5,266 bases of DNA from an uncultured Collinsella sp. (GTDB taxonomy: Bacteria; Actinomycetota; Coriobacteriia; Coriobacteriales; Coriobacteriaceae). Position 1 is the first letter of the stretch. Every line of letters starts with the position of its first letter. The notes beneath the pieces were generated by a model. The model was not told where the DNA came from. It made no database searches and saw nothing but the letters and a program-made list of their open reading frames with translations. The stretch covers positions 1-5,266 of the forward strand of contig CABRZC010000117.1 in assembly GCA_902475375.1 (NCBI GenBank), read 5' to 3'. Both the position numbers and the translations under genes were made by a program. Below, piece by piece: positions 1-5,169 of the stretch.

Positions 1-13
1 CACCGCAACTCAT

Positions 14-46
14 TTGGTACAAAGTGACCTGCCCCCCTTGCACCAA
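14..46. repeat. REP-like inverted repeat just after the ThrE-family gene
   Basis: The arms TTGGTACAA (14-22) and TTGCACCAA (38-46) can form a 9-bp stem with one G-U pair around a 15-base loop rich in C on the plus strand. The structure abuts the TAA stop (47-49) of the exporter gene. Read on the minus strand, no T-tract follows it, so it is not a classic intrinsic terminator. It could still protect the mRNA 3' end or be a dispersed REP-type repeat. The REP assignment is inference, because only one copy lies in the window. Confidence 0.5.
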
Positions 47-1615
47 TTAGCTGGTGTGGCGCCAGCGAGGGTCGGTGAGCGTACGCGCCACACCCAGACC
101 AACGGGCAAAAACGCCACGATGAGTACTGCACGCACAAACCAACCGAGCATATTGACCGTGTCGAAGGTACACATGTAATACATTGAGCGATACAGATAC
201 AAGCCCGGCACCATAATGACAATTGATGGCACCGTGAGGGCGATACGTGGGTAGGTGAGCTTGATTTCTGCCAGACTTGCCAGAAGGCCCGATACGAGCG
301 CCCCGATAAATGCAGCCGCCTCGGGAGGCATGCCTACGCTCAAGCCCAGGAACGGAAGCATCGTCGGCGCATCGACGAGCGTAAGGCGCAAGGCATTAGA
401 CACGGCGCCGATGAGCCCTGCCGCCGCTGCCATCTTTACCGGACTGTTGAACATAACCGAGAAGCCAAATACGCCGATAAAGCTCATCAGTATGCGCAAG
501 AGCGTAAGAGCCAACGGCGAGAGACCAAGCGGGGCGAAGTCATCCGGCGCCAGTCCCACACACTCAGCAACCATCCAACCTACGAGGGTCGCCATCACAA
601 TAATCGACACAGCATACGAAAGACGCTCGATACCGCTTCGCATGTCAAGCTTAGCGATGTCGAGGCCTGCCGTAATGAGGGGAAAGCCGGGAATCACAAA
701 GAGCATGGCGCCGATATAGCCTTCTTGGTGCGACATTGCCCCTGGAATGACCTGGCTAAGGCCGAGCAATGCCAGCAGATACGAAACGCAAGCGAGCGCA
801 ACGCCAGTCGTCAGCGCGCTGAACTGGCCAAGACCCTGCTTGAGAATATGGGAGCGAGCAAAGTTGCCGACACCAGCGCCTACGAACGCGCAGGCCATCT
901 CGATAGGGCCGCCGCCGAGCAAAAAGACGAAGGCGCCGCAAGCACAGGCTGCCGCAAGGCCCTGTTGCCAGGGAGCGTAATCGGGCTTTGAGCTCTCAAC
1001 GGTCTTGAGCATCTCGTGGTACTCGTGCACGGTAAACCGGCGCCCGTAAATCTCGATTTCCTTTAAGAAGCTCTCCATCATCCAAATGCGATGAGTATTA
1101 ACTCCCGTCGTGGGTAGGCTGACGACCTCGTTAAAGCAGTGGCCATCTTCGATGCAGGTGCACTCAAACGACAGGAGACTCAGGTCGACGTGAATCGTGA
1201 CGCCGAGCACAGCGGCAACACGATTCATGGTATCGCGCACGCGCCAGGCACCTGTTCCGCTTGCCAGCATAAGCATGCCGGTGCGGCAGATGATGGATGA
1301 TTTATCGGTGAGCGGCGCATCGACGGCAAGCTCATCGCCTGCCGTCACGATCTGGCGCCAGTCAGTTTTCATATGAAGCGCGCCGGTACGGACACCGTGG
1401 TGCATGGGGGCTCTCGAAAGCAGCGAGTCAAGGCGCGAGGGCTGTGGGGGCTCCGTTGATTCGCCCTCGTCCTCGTCGGGCTCTTCACCAACAAGGTCGA
1501 AGGCATCGAGCGACGCCGGCTCGCGACGATCGATCAGCTCCTCGTCCTCATCATCAAAGTAGTTGAACTGATCGAGCATGTCCTCTTCAATTGCACGCTC
1601 GCTCACATCGTCCAT
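47..1615 (-). CDS. ThrE-family threonine/serine exporter, integral membrane protein
   Basis: The 522-residue product matches the two-part ThrE architecture: an N-terminal DUF1212/ThrE_1-type region and a C-terminal DUF3815/ThrE_2-type membrane region. The family exports threonine and serine across the cytoplasmic membrane, probably driven by the proton gradient. Residues 1-60 are very acidic and probably disordered. A conserved soluble block follows at about 105-140 (RTGMLMLASGTGAWRVRD). About ten hydrophobic segments then lie between roughly 221 and 513. The signature PGFPLITAGLDI is at about 309-320 and VPSIVIMVPGLYLYRSMY at about 462-479. The start at 1615 is preferred over an in-frame ATG at 1648, because a strong ribosome-binding site lies 7 bases before it and the 11 extra residues add nothing family-like. 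A cysteine cluster (CTCIEDGHC, about 152-160) is unusual. The substrate is inferred from the family. The gene is separated from lysS by a long repeat-bearing gap. Confidence 0.9.
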   Translation of the reverse strand: MDDVSERAIEEDMLDQFNYFDDEDEELIDRREPASLDAFDLVGEEPDEDEGESTEPPQPSRLDSLLSRAPMHHGVRTGALHMKTDWRQIVTAGDELAVDAPLTDKSSIICRTGMLMLASGTGAWRVRDTMNRVAAVLGVTIHVDLSLLSFECTCIEDGHCFNEVVSLPTTGVNTHRIWMMESFLKEIEIYGRRFTVHEYHEMLKTVESSKPDYAPWQQGLAAACACGAFVFLLGGGPIEMACAFVGAGVGNFARSHILKQGLGQFSALTTGVALACVSYLLALLGLSQVIPGAMSHQEGYIGAMLFVIPGFPLITAGLDIAKLDMRSGIERLSYAVSIIVMATLVGWMVAECVGLAPDDFAPLGLSPLALTLLRILMSFIGVFGFSVMFNSPVKMAAAAGLIGAVSNALRLTLVDAPTMLPFLGLSVGMPPEAAAFIGALVSGLLASLAEIKLTYPRIALTVPSIVIMVPGLYLYRSMYYMCTFDTVNMLGWFVRAVLIVAFLPVGLGVARTLTDPRWRHTS

Positions 1616-1622
1616 ACGGGCG

Positions 1623-1632
1623 CTCCCTTCCT
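1623..1632 (-). promoter_or_regulatory. Ribosome-binding site that fixes the exporter start
   Basis: The minus strand reads AGGAAGGGAG, ending 7 bases before the ATG at 1615. No comparable purine-rich site precedes the alternative ATG at 1648, so this supports the shorter protein. Confidence 0.7.
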
Positions 1633-1742
1633 GCCGACTAACTCCCATCCTAGGCAGCGACGGCTAAAGGAAACATAAAAGAGACGGCTGTCATGCATGG
1701 AAGGCGCAAACCTCCAATGCGTCGGTAGACCCCCAACGACTA

Positions 1743-1787
1743 GGACTGTCCCCAAGTGCCGGCACAAAAGGAACGTCCCTAAGTGCC
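1743..1787. repeat. REP-like element with a palindrome and imperfect direct repeats
   Basis: A perfect 10-base palindrome GTGCCGGCAC (1756-1765) lies within an imperfect direct repeat: GTCCCCAAGTGCC (1748-1760) and GTCCCTAAGTGCC (1775-1787), with one mismatch and a 27-base period. A small palindrome GGACTGTCC (1743-1751) precedes them. GGGGACAGTCC-type motifs resemble short dispersed repeats linked to REP-associated tyrosine transposases (RAYTs) in several bacterial groups. That comparison is from memory, and no transposase gene is present in the window. Confidence 0.5.
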
Positions 1788-1891
1788 AACCAGGGCAACA
1801 CCGCAGATAGAGGACAGACAGCGAAAACCCGCCAGAGCGAGCAAGATGCCTTCAGGCAAAATGGCGCCACAGGTTGAGCATAAGTCAGCGA

Positions 1892-1990
1892 GCGGGCCGC
1901 ATTTGAGACAAGGTGACGTGAAACGAAAGGGCGCTGACCTTTCGGTCGCGCCCTTGAAGTTGAACGTCAGATTGTCCAAATGCGGCCCGC
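1892..1990 (-). repeat. Long imperfect palindrome (MITE-like element or structured 3' RNA)
   Basis: The outer arms 1892-1911 and 1972-1990 pair over 19 bp with a single bulged A (1906). Both carry the GCGGGCCGCATTTG core, on opposite strands. Pairing continues inward with TGACGT/ACGTCA (1914-1919 with 1964-1969), a 3-bp segment (1922-1924 with 1959-1961), and an apical stem (1927-1934 with 1948-1955, then 1936-1939 with 1944-1947). On the minus strand the apical loop is GAAA closed by a C-G pair, a very stable GNRA tetraloop. This favours function as RNA transcribed downstream of lysS. The size and terminal inverted repeats also fit a MITE or other non-autonomous repeat. A short CAGCG lies on each side (1886-1890 and 1992-1996), but it is too short and too offset to be a convincing target duplication. 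Confidence 0.65.
1920..1955 (-). terminator. Candidate intrinsic terminator for lysS
   Basis: The apical part of the long palindrome forms a GC-rich hairpin (1927-1934 with 1948-1955, plus the GACC/GGTC extension and a GAAA loop on the minus strand). On the minus strand it is followed by the U-rich TTTCGTTTC (1920-1928). It is the best terminator candidate downstream of lysS, but the U-tract is interrupted and it sits about 80 bases past the stop. Confidence 0.5.
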
Positions 1991-2002
1991 GCAGCGTCGA
2001 GC

Positions 2003-2032
2003 GGTTACGGCGTTTGGCAAAACGCCGTAACC
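2003..2032 (-). repeat. Perfect 13-bp hairpin abutting the lysS stop
   Basis: The arms GGTTACGGCGTTT (2003-2015) and AAACGCCGTAACC (2020-2032) are perfectly complementary around a 4-base loop. The hairpin begins 2 bases after the TAG stop of lysS. No T-tract follows on the minus strand, so it may stabilise the mRNA 3' end or pause polymerase. It is unlikely to be a full intrinsic terminator. Confidence 0.65.
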
Positions 2033-2034
2033 CC

Positions 2035-3999
2035 CTAGTACATCTTTGCGCCGGCGGGGATGGAAGCGTCGAGCTGAATCAGGTTGAGGCGCTCCTCGCC
2101 CTCCTCCTCGTGGATGGCGCTGATCAGCATACCGCAGCTGGGAATACCCATCATCTTGCGCGGAGGCAGATTGGTGATGGCGAGCAAGGTCTTGCCGACC
2201 AGGTCCTCGGGCTCATAGTAGCCATGGATGCCGGAGAGGATGGTGCGGTCGGTGCCGGTGCCGTCGTCGAGCGTAAAGTTCAGCAGCTTCTTGGACTTCT
2301 TGACGGCCTCGCATGCCTTGACCTTCACAGCGCGGAAATCGCTCTTGGAGAAGGTATCAAAGTCGACGAATTCCTCGAACAGCGGCTCAACGGCGATCTT
2401 GGAGTAATCGAGCGTGGGCTTGAGCGGCTTAACGAACGGGCTTGCGGCGTTGCCGGCCTCGGCAGCCTTGGCAGCGGCGGCACCGGACTGGAAACCCTTC
2501 TCGGGCTTCATGTGCGGGAACAGCAGGACGTCGCGAATGGAAGCCTGGTTGGTGAGCAGCATGACCACGCGATCGATACCGATGCCGATGCCGCCCGCGG
2601 GAGGCATACCGTACTCGAGGGCGCGCACGTAGTCCTCGTCGTACTCCATAGCCTCGTCGTCGCCGCCGGCCTTCTCAGCCATCTGGGCAGCAAAGCGCTC
2701 GGCCTGGTCGACCGGGTCGTTGAGCTCGGAGAATGCGTTGGCGTACTCGTGGCCGGCGATGACTAGCTCAAAGCGGTGCGTCAGGCGCGGATCGTCCTCA
2801 AAACGCTTGGCAAGCGGGCTGACCTCGATGGGGTAATCGCATACGAAGGTCGGGTTGACGATGGTGTCCTCGCCCAGCTCATCGTAAATCTCGGCGATGA
2901 TCTTGCCAGCAGTCCACTCGGGCTTAATCTCCAGGCCCTTCTCGCGTGCGGCGGCGGCAAGCTCCTCGACCGGCGTGTCGATGGTGACCTGCTTGCCGAG
3001 CACGTCCGAGACGATGTCGGTCATGGGACGGCTTGCCCACTCACCGGAAAGATCGATGGTCTGACCCTGGTACTCAATGACCTCGGGGTTGCCGATGGCC
3101 TTGTTGGCAGCCTTGATGACACCCTGGGCGAGTGCCTTCATGCCCTCGAGATCGGAGAAGGCACGATAGGCCTCCATCGTGGTGAACTCGGGGTTGTGGG
3201 TGAGGTCCATACCCTCGTTGCGGAAGATGCGGCCAATCTCGAAGACACGCTCAAAGCCACCGACGATGCAGCGCTTGAGGTGCAGCTCGGTAGCAATGCG
3301 CAGGTAGCACTCTTGATCGAGCGCGTTGAAGTGCGTGATGAACGGCTTAGCCGTAGCGCCACCCTGGATAGTCTGCAGAATGGGGGTCTCGACCTCCATG
3401 TAGCCGTCGGACTCCATAAAGCGGCGGAAGGTGGAGAGAATCTGCGAGCGCTTGCGGAAGGTCTCGCGAACATCGTCGTTGGCAATCAGGTCGACATAGC
3501 GCTGACGATAGCGGGTCTCCTTGTCGGAGAGGCCATGGAACTTCTCGGGCAGCGGGCGAACGGCCTTGGAGAGCAGCGTCGCGCTCTTGGGGGCGACGGA
3601 AAGCTGGCCACGCTTGGTGCGCACGACCACGCCGGTCACGCCCAGGATATCGCCCAAGTCGAGGGCCTTAAGCGTGCTCCAGGCCGCCTCGTCCATGTCG
3701 TTAATACGGCAGAACAGCTGAATCTCGGCGGTAGCGTCGCGCACGACGATAAACATGATCTTGCCCTGACCGCGCTTGGCGACCACGCGGCCGCCGATCT
3801 TCACGACGTCCTCAGTATCCTCGCCATCGGCAAGATCGGCATATTTGGCCTCAATGTCAACGACATAGTCCTCGATCTCGGAGTGCTCGGGATAGGGGTT
3901 CTGGCCCGCCTCGAACAGGGCGGCGCGCTTTGCCAGACGCGTGGCGCGCTCGTCGTTGAGCGTCGAGGCCTGATCGGCGACGTTCTGGTTCTCTGCCAT
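2035..3999 (-). CDS. lysS: Lysyl-tRNA synthetase, class II, with fused C-terminal tRNA-binding domain
   Basis: The 654-residue cytoplasmic enzyme charges tRNA-Lys with lysine using ATP. An N-terminal anticodon-binding OB-fold spans about 66-145. The class II core follows: motif 1 around 191-208 (FRRFMESDGYMEVETP), motif 2 around 251-278 (FEIGRIFRNEGMDLTHNPEF, with the ATP-contacting Arg in FRNEG), and motif 3 around 469-483 (GGIGIGIDRVVMLLT). Typical bacterial LysRS is about 500 residues and ends near PHMKPE (about 495-500). Here an Ala-rich linker (about 503-525) leads to an extra domain, about 540-654. It has hallmarks of the Trbp111/MetRS-beta/EMAPII family: KLLNFTLDDG, RTILSGIHGYYEPEDLVGK, NLPPRKMMGIPSCGM and the C-terminal PAGAKM. 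This domain probably raises general tRNA affinity. The ATG at 3999 is preceded by GAGGAG (4007-4012) at about 7 bases. The gene lies 79 bases downstream of greA, past a terminator-like hairpin. Confidence 0.97.
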   Translation of the reverse strand: MAENQNVADQASTLNDERATRLAKRAALFEAGQNPYPEHSEIEDYVVDIEAKYADLADGEDTEDVVKIGGRVVAKRGQGKIMFIVVRDATAEIQLFCRINDMDEAAWSTLKALDLGDILGVTGVVVRTKRGQLSVAPKSATLLSKAVRPLPEKFHGLSDKETRYRQRYVDLIANDDVRETFRKRSQILSTFRRFMESDGYMEVETPILQTIQGGATAKPFITHFNALDQECYLRIATELHLKRCIVGGFERVFEIGRIFRNEGMDLTHNPEFTTMEAYRAFSDLEGMKALAQGVIKAANKAIGNPEVIEYQGQTIDLSGEWASRPMTDIVSDVLGKQVTIDTPVEELAAAAREKGLEIKPEWTAGKIIAEIYDELGEDTIVNPTFVCDYPIEVSPLAKRFEDDPRLTHRFELVIAGHEYANAFSELNDPVDQAERFAAQMAEKAGGDDEAMEYDEDYVRALEYGMPPAGGIGIGIDRVVMLLTNQASIRDVLLFPHMKPEKGFQSGAAAAKAAEAGNAASPFVKPLKPTLDYSKIAVEPLFEEFVDFDTFSKSDFRAVKVKACEAVKKSKKLLNFTLDDGTGTDRTILSGIHGYYEPEDLVGKTLLAITNLPPRKMMGIPSCGMLISAIHEEEGEERLNLIQLDASIPAGAKMY

Positions 4000-4015
4000 A
4001 AGTTAGCTCCTCAAA

Positions 4016-4050
4016 CTAAAACGCTCCCCAGGATTCGGTCCCAGGGAGCG
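4016..4050 (-). terminator. Intrinsic terminator between greA and lysS (possible attenuator)
   Basis: On the minus strand CGCTCCC (4050-4044) pairs with GGGAGCG (4028-4022), with three further inner pairs (4039-4041 with 4031-4033). TTTTAGTTT follows directly. The hairpin lies after the greA stop, and its U-tract ends only a few bases before the lysS ribosome-binding site. It therefore either ends greA transcripts or controls how many continue into lysS. On the plus strand the hairpin is followed by A residues, so it works in one direction only. Confidence 0.75.
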
Positions 4051-4074
4051 AAAACATACCTTTACGCGGGACCG
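4022..4074 (-). promoter_or_regulatory. Possible antiterminator/terminator switch ahead of lysS
   Basis: Just after the greA stop, the minus-strand segment CGGTCCC (4074-4068) is a perfect 7-bp complement of GGGACCG (4042-4036), which lies inside the loop side of the terminator hairpin. That pairing would disrupt the inner part of the terminator and enclose its 5' arm in a loop. The geometry resembles an attenuator with two alternative folds. No T-box is visible: the segment ACGGTCCCGCG only loosely resembles the T-box sequence, lacks the UGGN bulge, and has no room for a specifier stem. The ligand or signal is unknown and regulation is inference. Confidence 0.35.
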
Positions 4075-4078
4075 TGGT

Positions 4079-4549
4079 CTAGCGTGCGATCTTGGCGATG
4101 GTGTAGACGCGGGTCTTGCCAGAAGGCGTAACGACCTCAACGGAGTCGCCCTCGCCGTGACCGATGATGGCGTGACCGACCGGAGACTCGTTAGAGATCT
4201 TGTGCTCGAGCGAGTTGGTCTCGGTGGTACCGACGAGTGTGACTTCCATGACCTCACCGTTGGGATCGATCAGAGAAACGGTGGAACCGATGGAGACGGT
4301 CAGATCGCCCGTGGTGGCAGCAACCTGAGCGTTGGCGAGGATGGCCTGAATCTCGGCAATGCGAGCAGCATTCTGGGCCTGCTTGTCCTTGGCGGCATCG
4401 TACTCGGAGTTCTCCGAAAGGTCGCCGAACGCGCGGGCTTCCTTGATGTCCTCGACGATCTCCTTGGCGTAATCGCCCTCACGCCAAGCGAGCTCCTCGA
4501 CGAGCTTCTGGCGGCCCTCAGCGGTCAGTACGATCTGGCTTGCGTCCAT
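4079..4549 (-). CDS. greA: Transcription elongation factor GreA
   Basis: The 156-residue length matches the GreA family. GreA enters the secondary channel of RNA polymerase and stimulates cleavage of the backtracked transcript, rescuing stalled complexes. Residues 1-75 form the coiled-coil hairpin, whose tip carries ARAFGDLSENSEYDAAKDKQ. The acidic pair Asp43 and Glu46 correspond to the catalytic Asp41/Glu44 of E. coli GreA. Residues 80-156 form the FKBP-like domain with the signature SPVGHAIIGHGEGDSVEV (about 122-139). The ATG at 4549 has GGGGAG about 8 bases upstream. The gene follows the tatA terminator and precedes lysS in the same direction. A greA-lysS neighbourhood is common in Gram-positive bacteria and actinobacteria. 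Confidence 0.96.
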   Translation of the reverse strand: MDASQIVLTAEGRQKLVEELAWREGDYAKEIVEDIKEARAFGDLSENSEYDAAKDKQAQNAARIAEIQAILANAQVAATTGDLTVSIGSTVSLIDPNGEVMEVTLVGTTETNSLEHKISNESPVGHAIIGHGEGDSVEVVTPSGKTRVYTIAKIAR

Positions 4550-4564
4550 ACGGATATCTCCCCA

Positions 4565-4590
4565 ACTATGATGTAACGATCAACTGTCAA
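4565..4590 (-). promoter_or_regulatory. Weak candidate greA promoter
   Basis: A perfect -35 consensus TTGACA (4590-4585 on the minus strand) lies directly after the tatA terminator U-tract. The best -10 nearby is CATAGT (4570-4565), only 14 bases away, which is short. The location is right, because greA needs its own start after such a strong terminator. The -10 assignment is doubtful. Confidence 0.3.
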
Positions 4591-4630
4591 CAAAACGAAA
4601 AAGACCGGCTAGCCTGCGGGCAAGCCGGTC
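4591..4630 (-). terminator. Strong intrinsic terminator after tatA
   Basis: An 8-bp stem GACCGGCT/AGCCGGTC (4603-4610 with 4623-4630) is extended by three inner pairs (4612-4614 with 4619-4621). On the minus strand TTTTTCGTTTTG follows. It begins 25 bases after the tatA stop and separates tatA from greA. Confidence 0.9.
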
Positions 4631-4655
4631 AGGTGCTCACCCCAAAGGGATGGGA

Positions 4656-4931
4656 CTACTCTGCGTCCGCGTCGCTGTCCTCTGCCTGCTTTTTCTTGGC
4701 AGCAGCGAGCTTGGCCTCGAGCTCTGCGATCTCCTTGTCCTCCTTGGACTCCTCGACCACAACGTCCTCGGCCTGCTTGGTTTCGCCCTTATCGTCGCCC
4801 TCCATACCCTCGCGGATATTCTTGACGGTAGAGCCGAGAGACTTGCCGAGCTTCGGCAGGTTCTTAGGCCCGAAGATGATCAAGACAACGATGAGAATAA
4901 TGATGAGCTCAGGAGCCCTCAGTCCAAACAT
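4656..4931 (-). CDS. tatA: Twin-arginine translocase subunit TatA
   Basis: The 91-residue protein starts MFGLRAPELI, with one membrane helix at about residues 7-20. It is followed by the Tat hinge FGPKNLPKLGKSLG (20-33), an amphipathic helix to about residue 45, and a highly charged Lys/Glu-rich tail (45-91) with coiled-coil character at about 64-82. TatA oligomers form the pore that moves folded, twin-arginine signal-bearing proteins across the cytoplasmic membrane together with TatC. Glu8 is the polar residue at the membrane entrance. This polar position is also seen in TatB-type proteins, so a single TatA may serve both roles, which is inference. The start at 4931 has GGAGGT (4941-4936) just upstream. 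A longer in-frame reading would run back across the tRNA gene and is not real. No tatC lies in the window. Confidence 0.95.
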   Translation of the reverse strand: MFGLRAPELIIILIVVLIIFGPKNLPKLGKSLGSTVKNIREGMEGDDKGETKQAEDVVVEESKEDKEIAELEAKLAAAKKKQAEDSDADAE

Positions 4932-4967
4932 GTAGACCTCCACAATACAGCGAGACAAGCTCGAATG

Positions 4968-4996
4968 AGTATACCGCGGGTGCCGCGGTATCACAA
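4968..4996 (-). promoter_or_regulatory. tatA promoter with a palindromic operator in the spacer
   Basis: On the minus strand a -35 TTGTGA (4996-4991) and a -10 TATACT (4973-4968) are separated by exactly 17 bases. A perfect inverted repeat, arms ATACCGCGG and CCGCGGTAT around CAC (4971-4991), runs from the last base of the -35 to the third base of the -10, so it fills the spacer. Transcription would start near 4961, giving a leader of about 30 bases before tatA. The position suggests a dimeric repressor or activator site. The regulator is unknown. Confidence 0.6.
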
Positions 4997-5004
4997 CAAT
5001 AGCT

Positions 5005-5032
5005 AAAAAAAGGGACCGCAAGAAGCGGTCCC
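5005..5032 (-). terminator. Intrinsic terminator after tRNA-Pro
   Basis: A perfect 8-bp stem GGGACCGC/GCGGTCCC (5012-5019 with 5025-5032) has a 5-base loop. On the minus strand an uninterrupted run of seven T residues (5011-5005) follows. It starts 11 bases after the tRNA CCA end and lies just upstream of the tatA -35. Confidence 0.93.
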
Positions 5033-5043
5033 TCCTCATGCTC

Positions 5044-5120
5044 TGGTCGGGTTGACTGGATTTGAACCAGCGACCCCTGCGTCCCGAACGCAGTGCTCTA
5101 CCAAACTGAGCCACAACCCG
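5044..5120 (-). tRNA. tRNA-Pro, anticodon CGG
   Basis: The 77-base gene folds into a full cloverleaf. The acceptor stem is CGGGTTG/CAACCCG (5120-5114 with 5054-5048). The D stem is GCTC/GAGC with loop AGTTTGGTA, and the anticodon stem is CTGCG/CGCAG. The anticodon loop TTCGGGA puts CGG at positions 34-36, reading proline codon CCG. The T arm GCTGG/CCAGT carries loop TTCAAAT. The discriminator is A73 and CCA is encoded in the DNA (5046-5044). The C1-G72 pair with A73 is typical of bacterial tRNA-Pro. It appears to be a single-gene unit with its own terminator. Confidence 0.97.
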
Positions 5121-5128
5121 TTAGCTCG

Positions 5129-5137
5129 ACTATAGTA
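5129..5137 (-). promoter_or_regulatory. Candidate -10 element for tRNA-Pro
   Basis: The minus strand reads TACTATAGT, which contains TATAGT (5/6 to consensus, 5134-5129) and TACTAT (4/6, 5137-5132). Either lies at a reasonable distance from the tRNA 5' end. No good -35 exists at 16-18 bases. An A/T-rich block at 5162-5178 lies further upstream and could help polymerase binding. Confidence 0.35.
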
Positions 5138-5169
5138 ACAAAGATTTTCGCCGCGTGCTAGAGAAATTT

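Larger units (their letters stand above)
1616..2034. other. Long intergenic gap between lysS and the exporter gene
   Basis: These 419 bases contain no convincing gene. They hold, in minus-strand order, a hairpin after lysS (2003-2032), a 99-base long palindrome (1892-1990), a REP-like repeat (1743-1787) and the exporter leader. The exporter promoter must lie here or further upstream, but I found no -35/-10 pair with acceptable spacing. A minus-strand open frame (1779-1979, TTG start) crosses the palindrome. It has no ribosome-binding site and I do not call it a gene. Confidence 0.6.

Noticed and set aside
255..991. Plus-strand open frames opposite the exporter gene
   Set aside because: They are antisense shadows of a membrane-protein gene, with no coherent domain.
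1672..1709. Exporter promoter using TATGTT or TTTAGC as -10
   Set aside because: No -35 with reasonable similarity lies at 16-18 bases, and the ATGACA nearby is at the wrong distance.
4022..4078. T-box riboswitch ahead of lysS
   Set aside because: ACGGTCCCGCG resembles the T-box sequence only in part, has no UGGN motif, and there is no upstream space for a specifier stem because greA ends at 4079.
1783..4131. Long plus-strand open frames (1783-2766 and 2776-4131) opposite lysS
   Set aside because: They are antisense to a confidently identified gene, lack family features, and have the low-complexity Leu/Gly/Ala/Val composition typical of the complement of a GC-rich coding region.
4157..4576. 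Plus-strand open frame opposite greA
   Set aside because: It is fully explained as the antisense of greA, with no ribosome-binding site or recognisable domain.
4932..5114. Extended tatA start at 5114
   Set aside because: The extension would run through the tRNA-Pro gene, its terminator and the tatA promoter. The ATG at 4931 has a good ribosome-binding site and begins the canonical TatA sequence.
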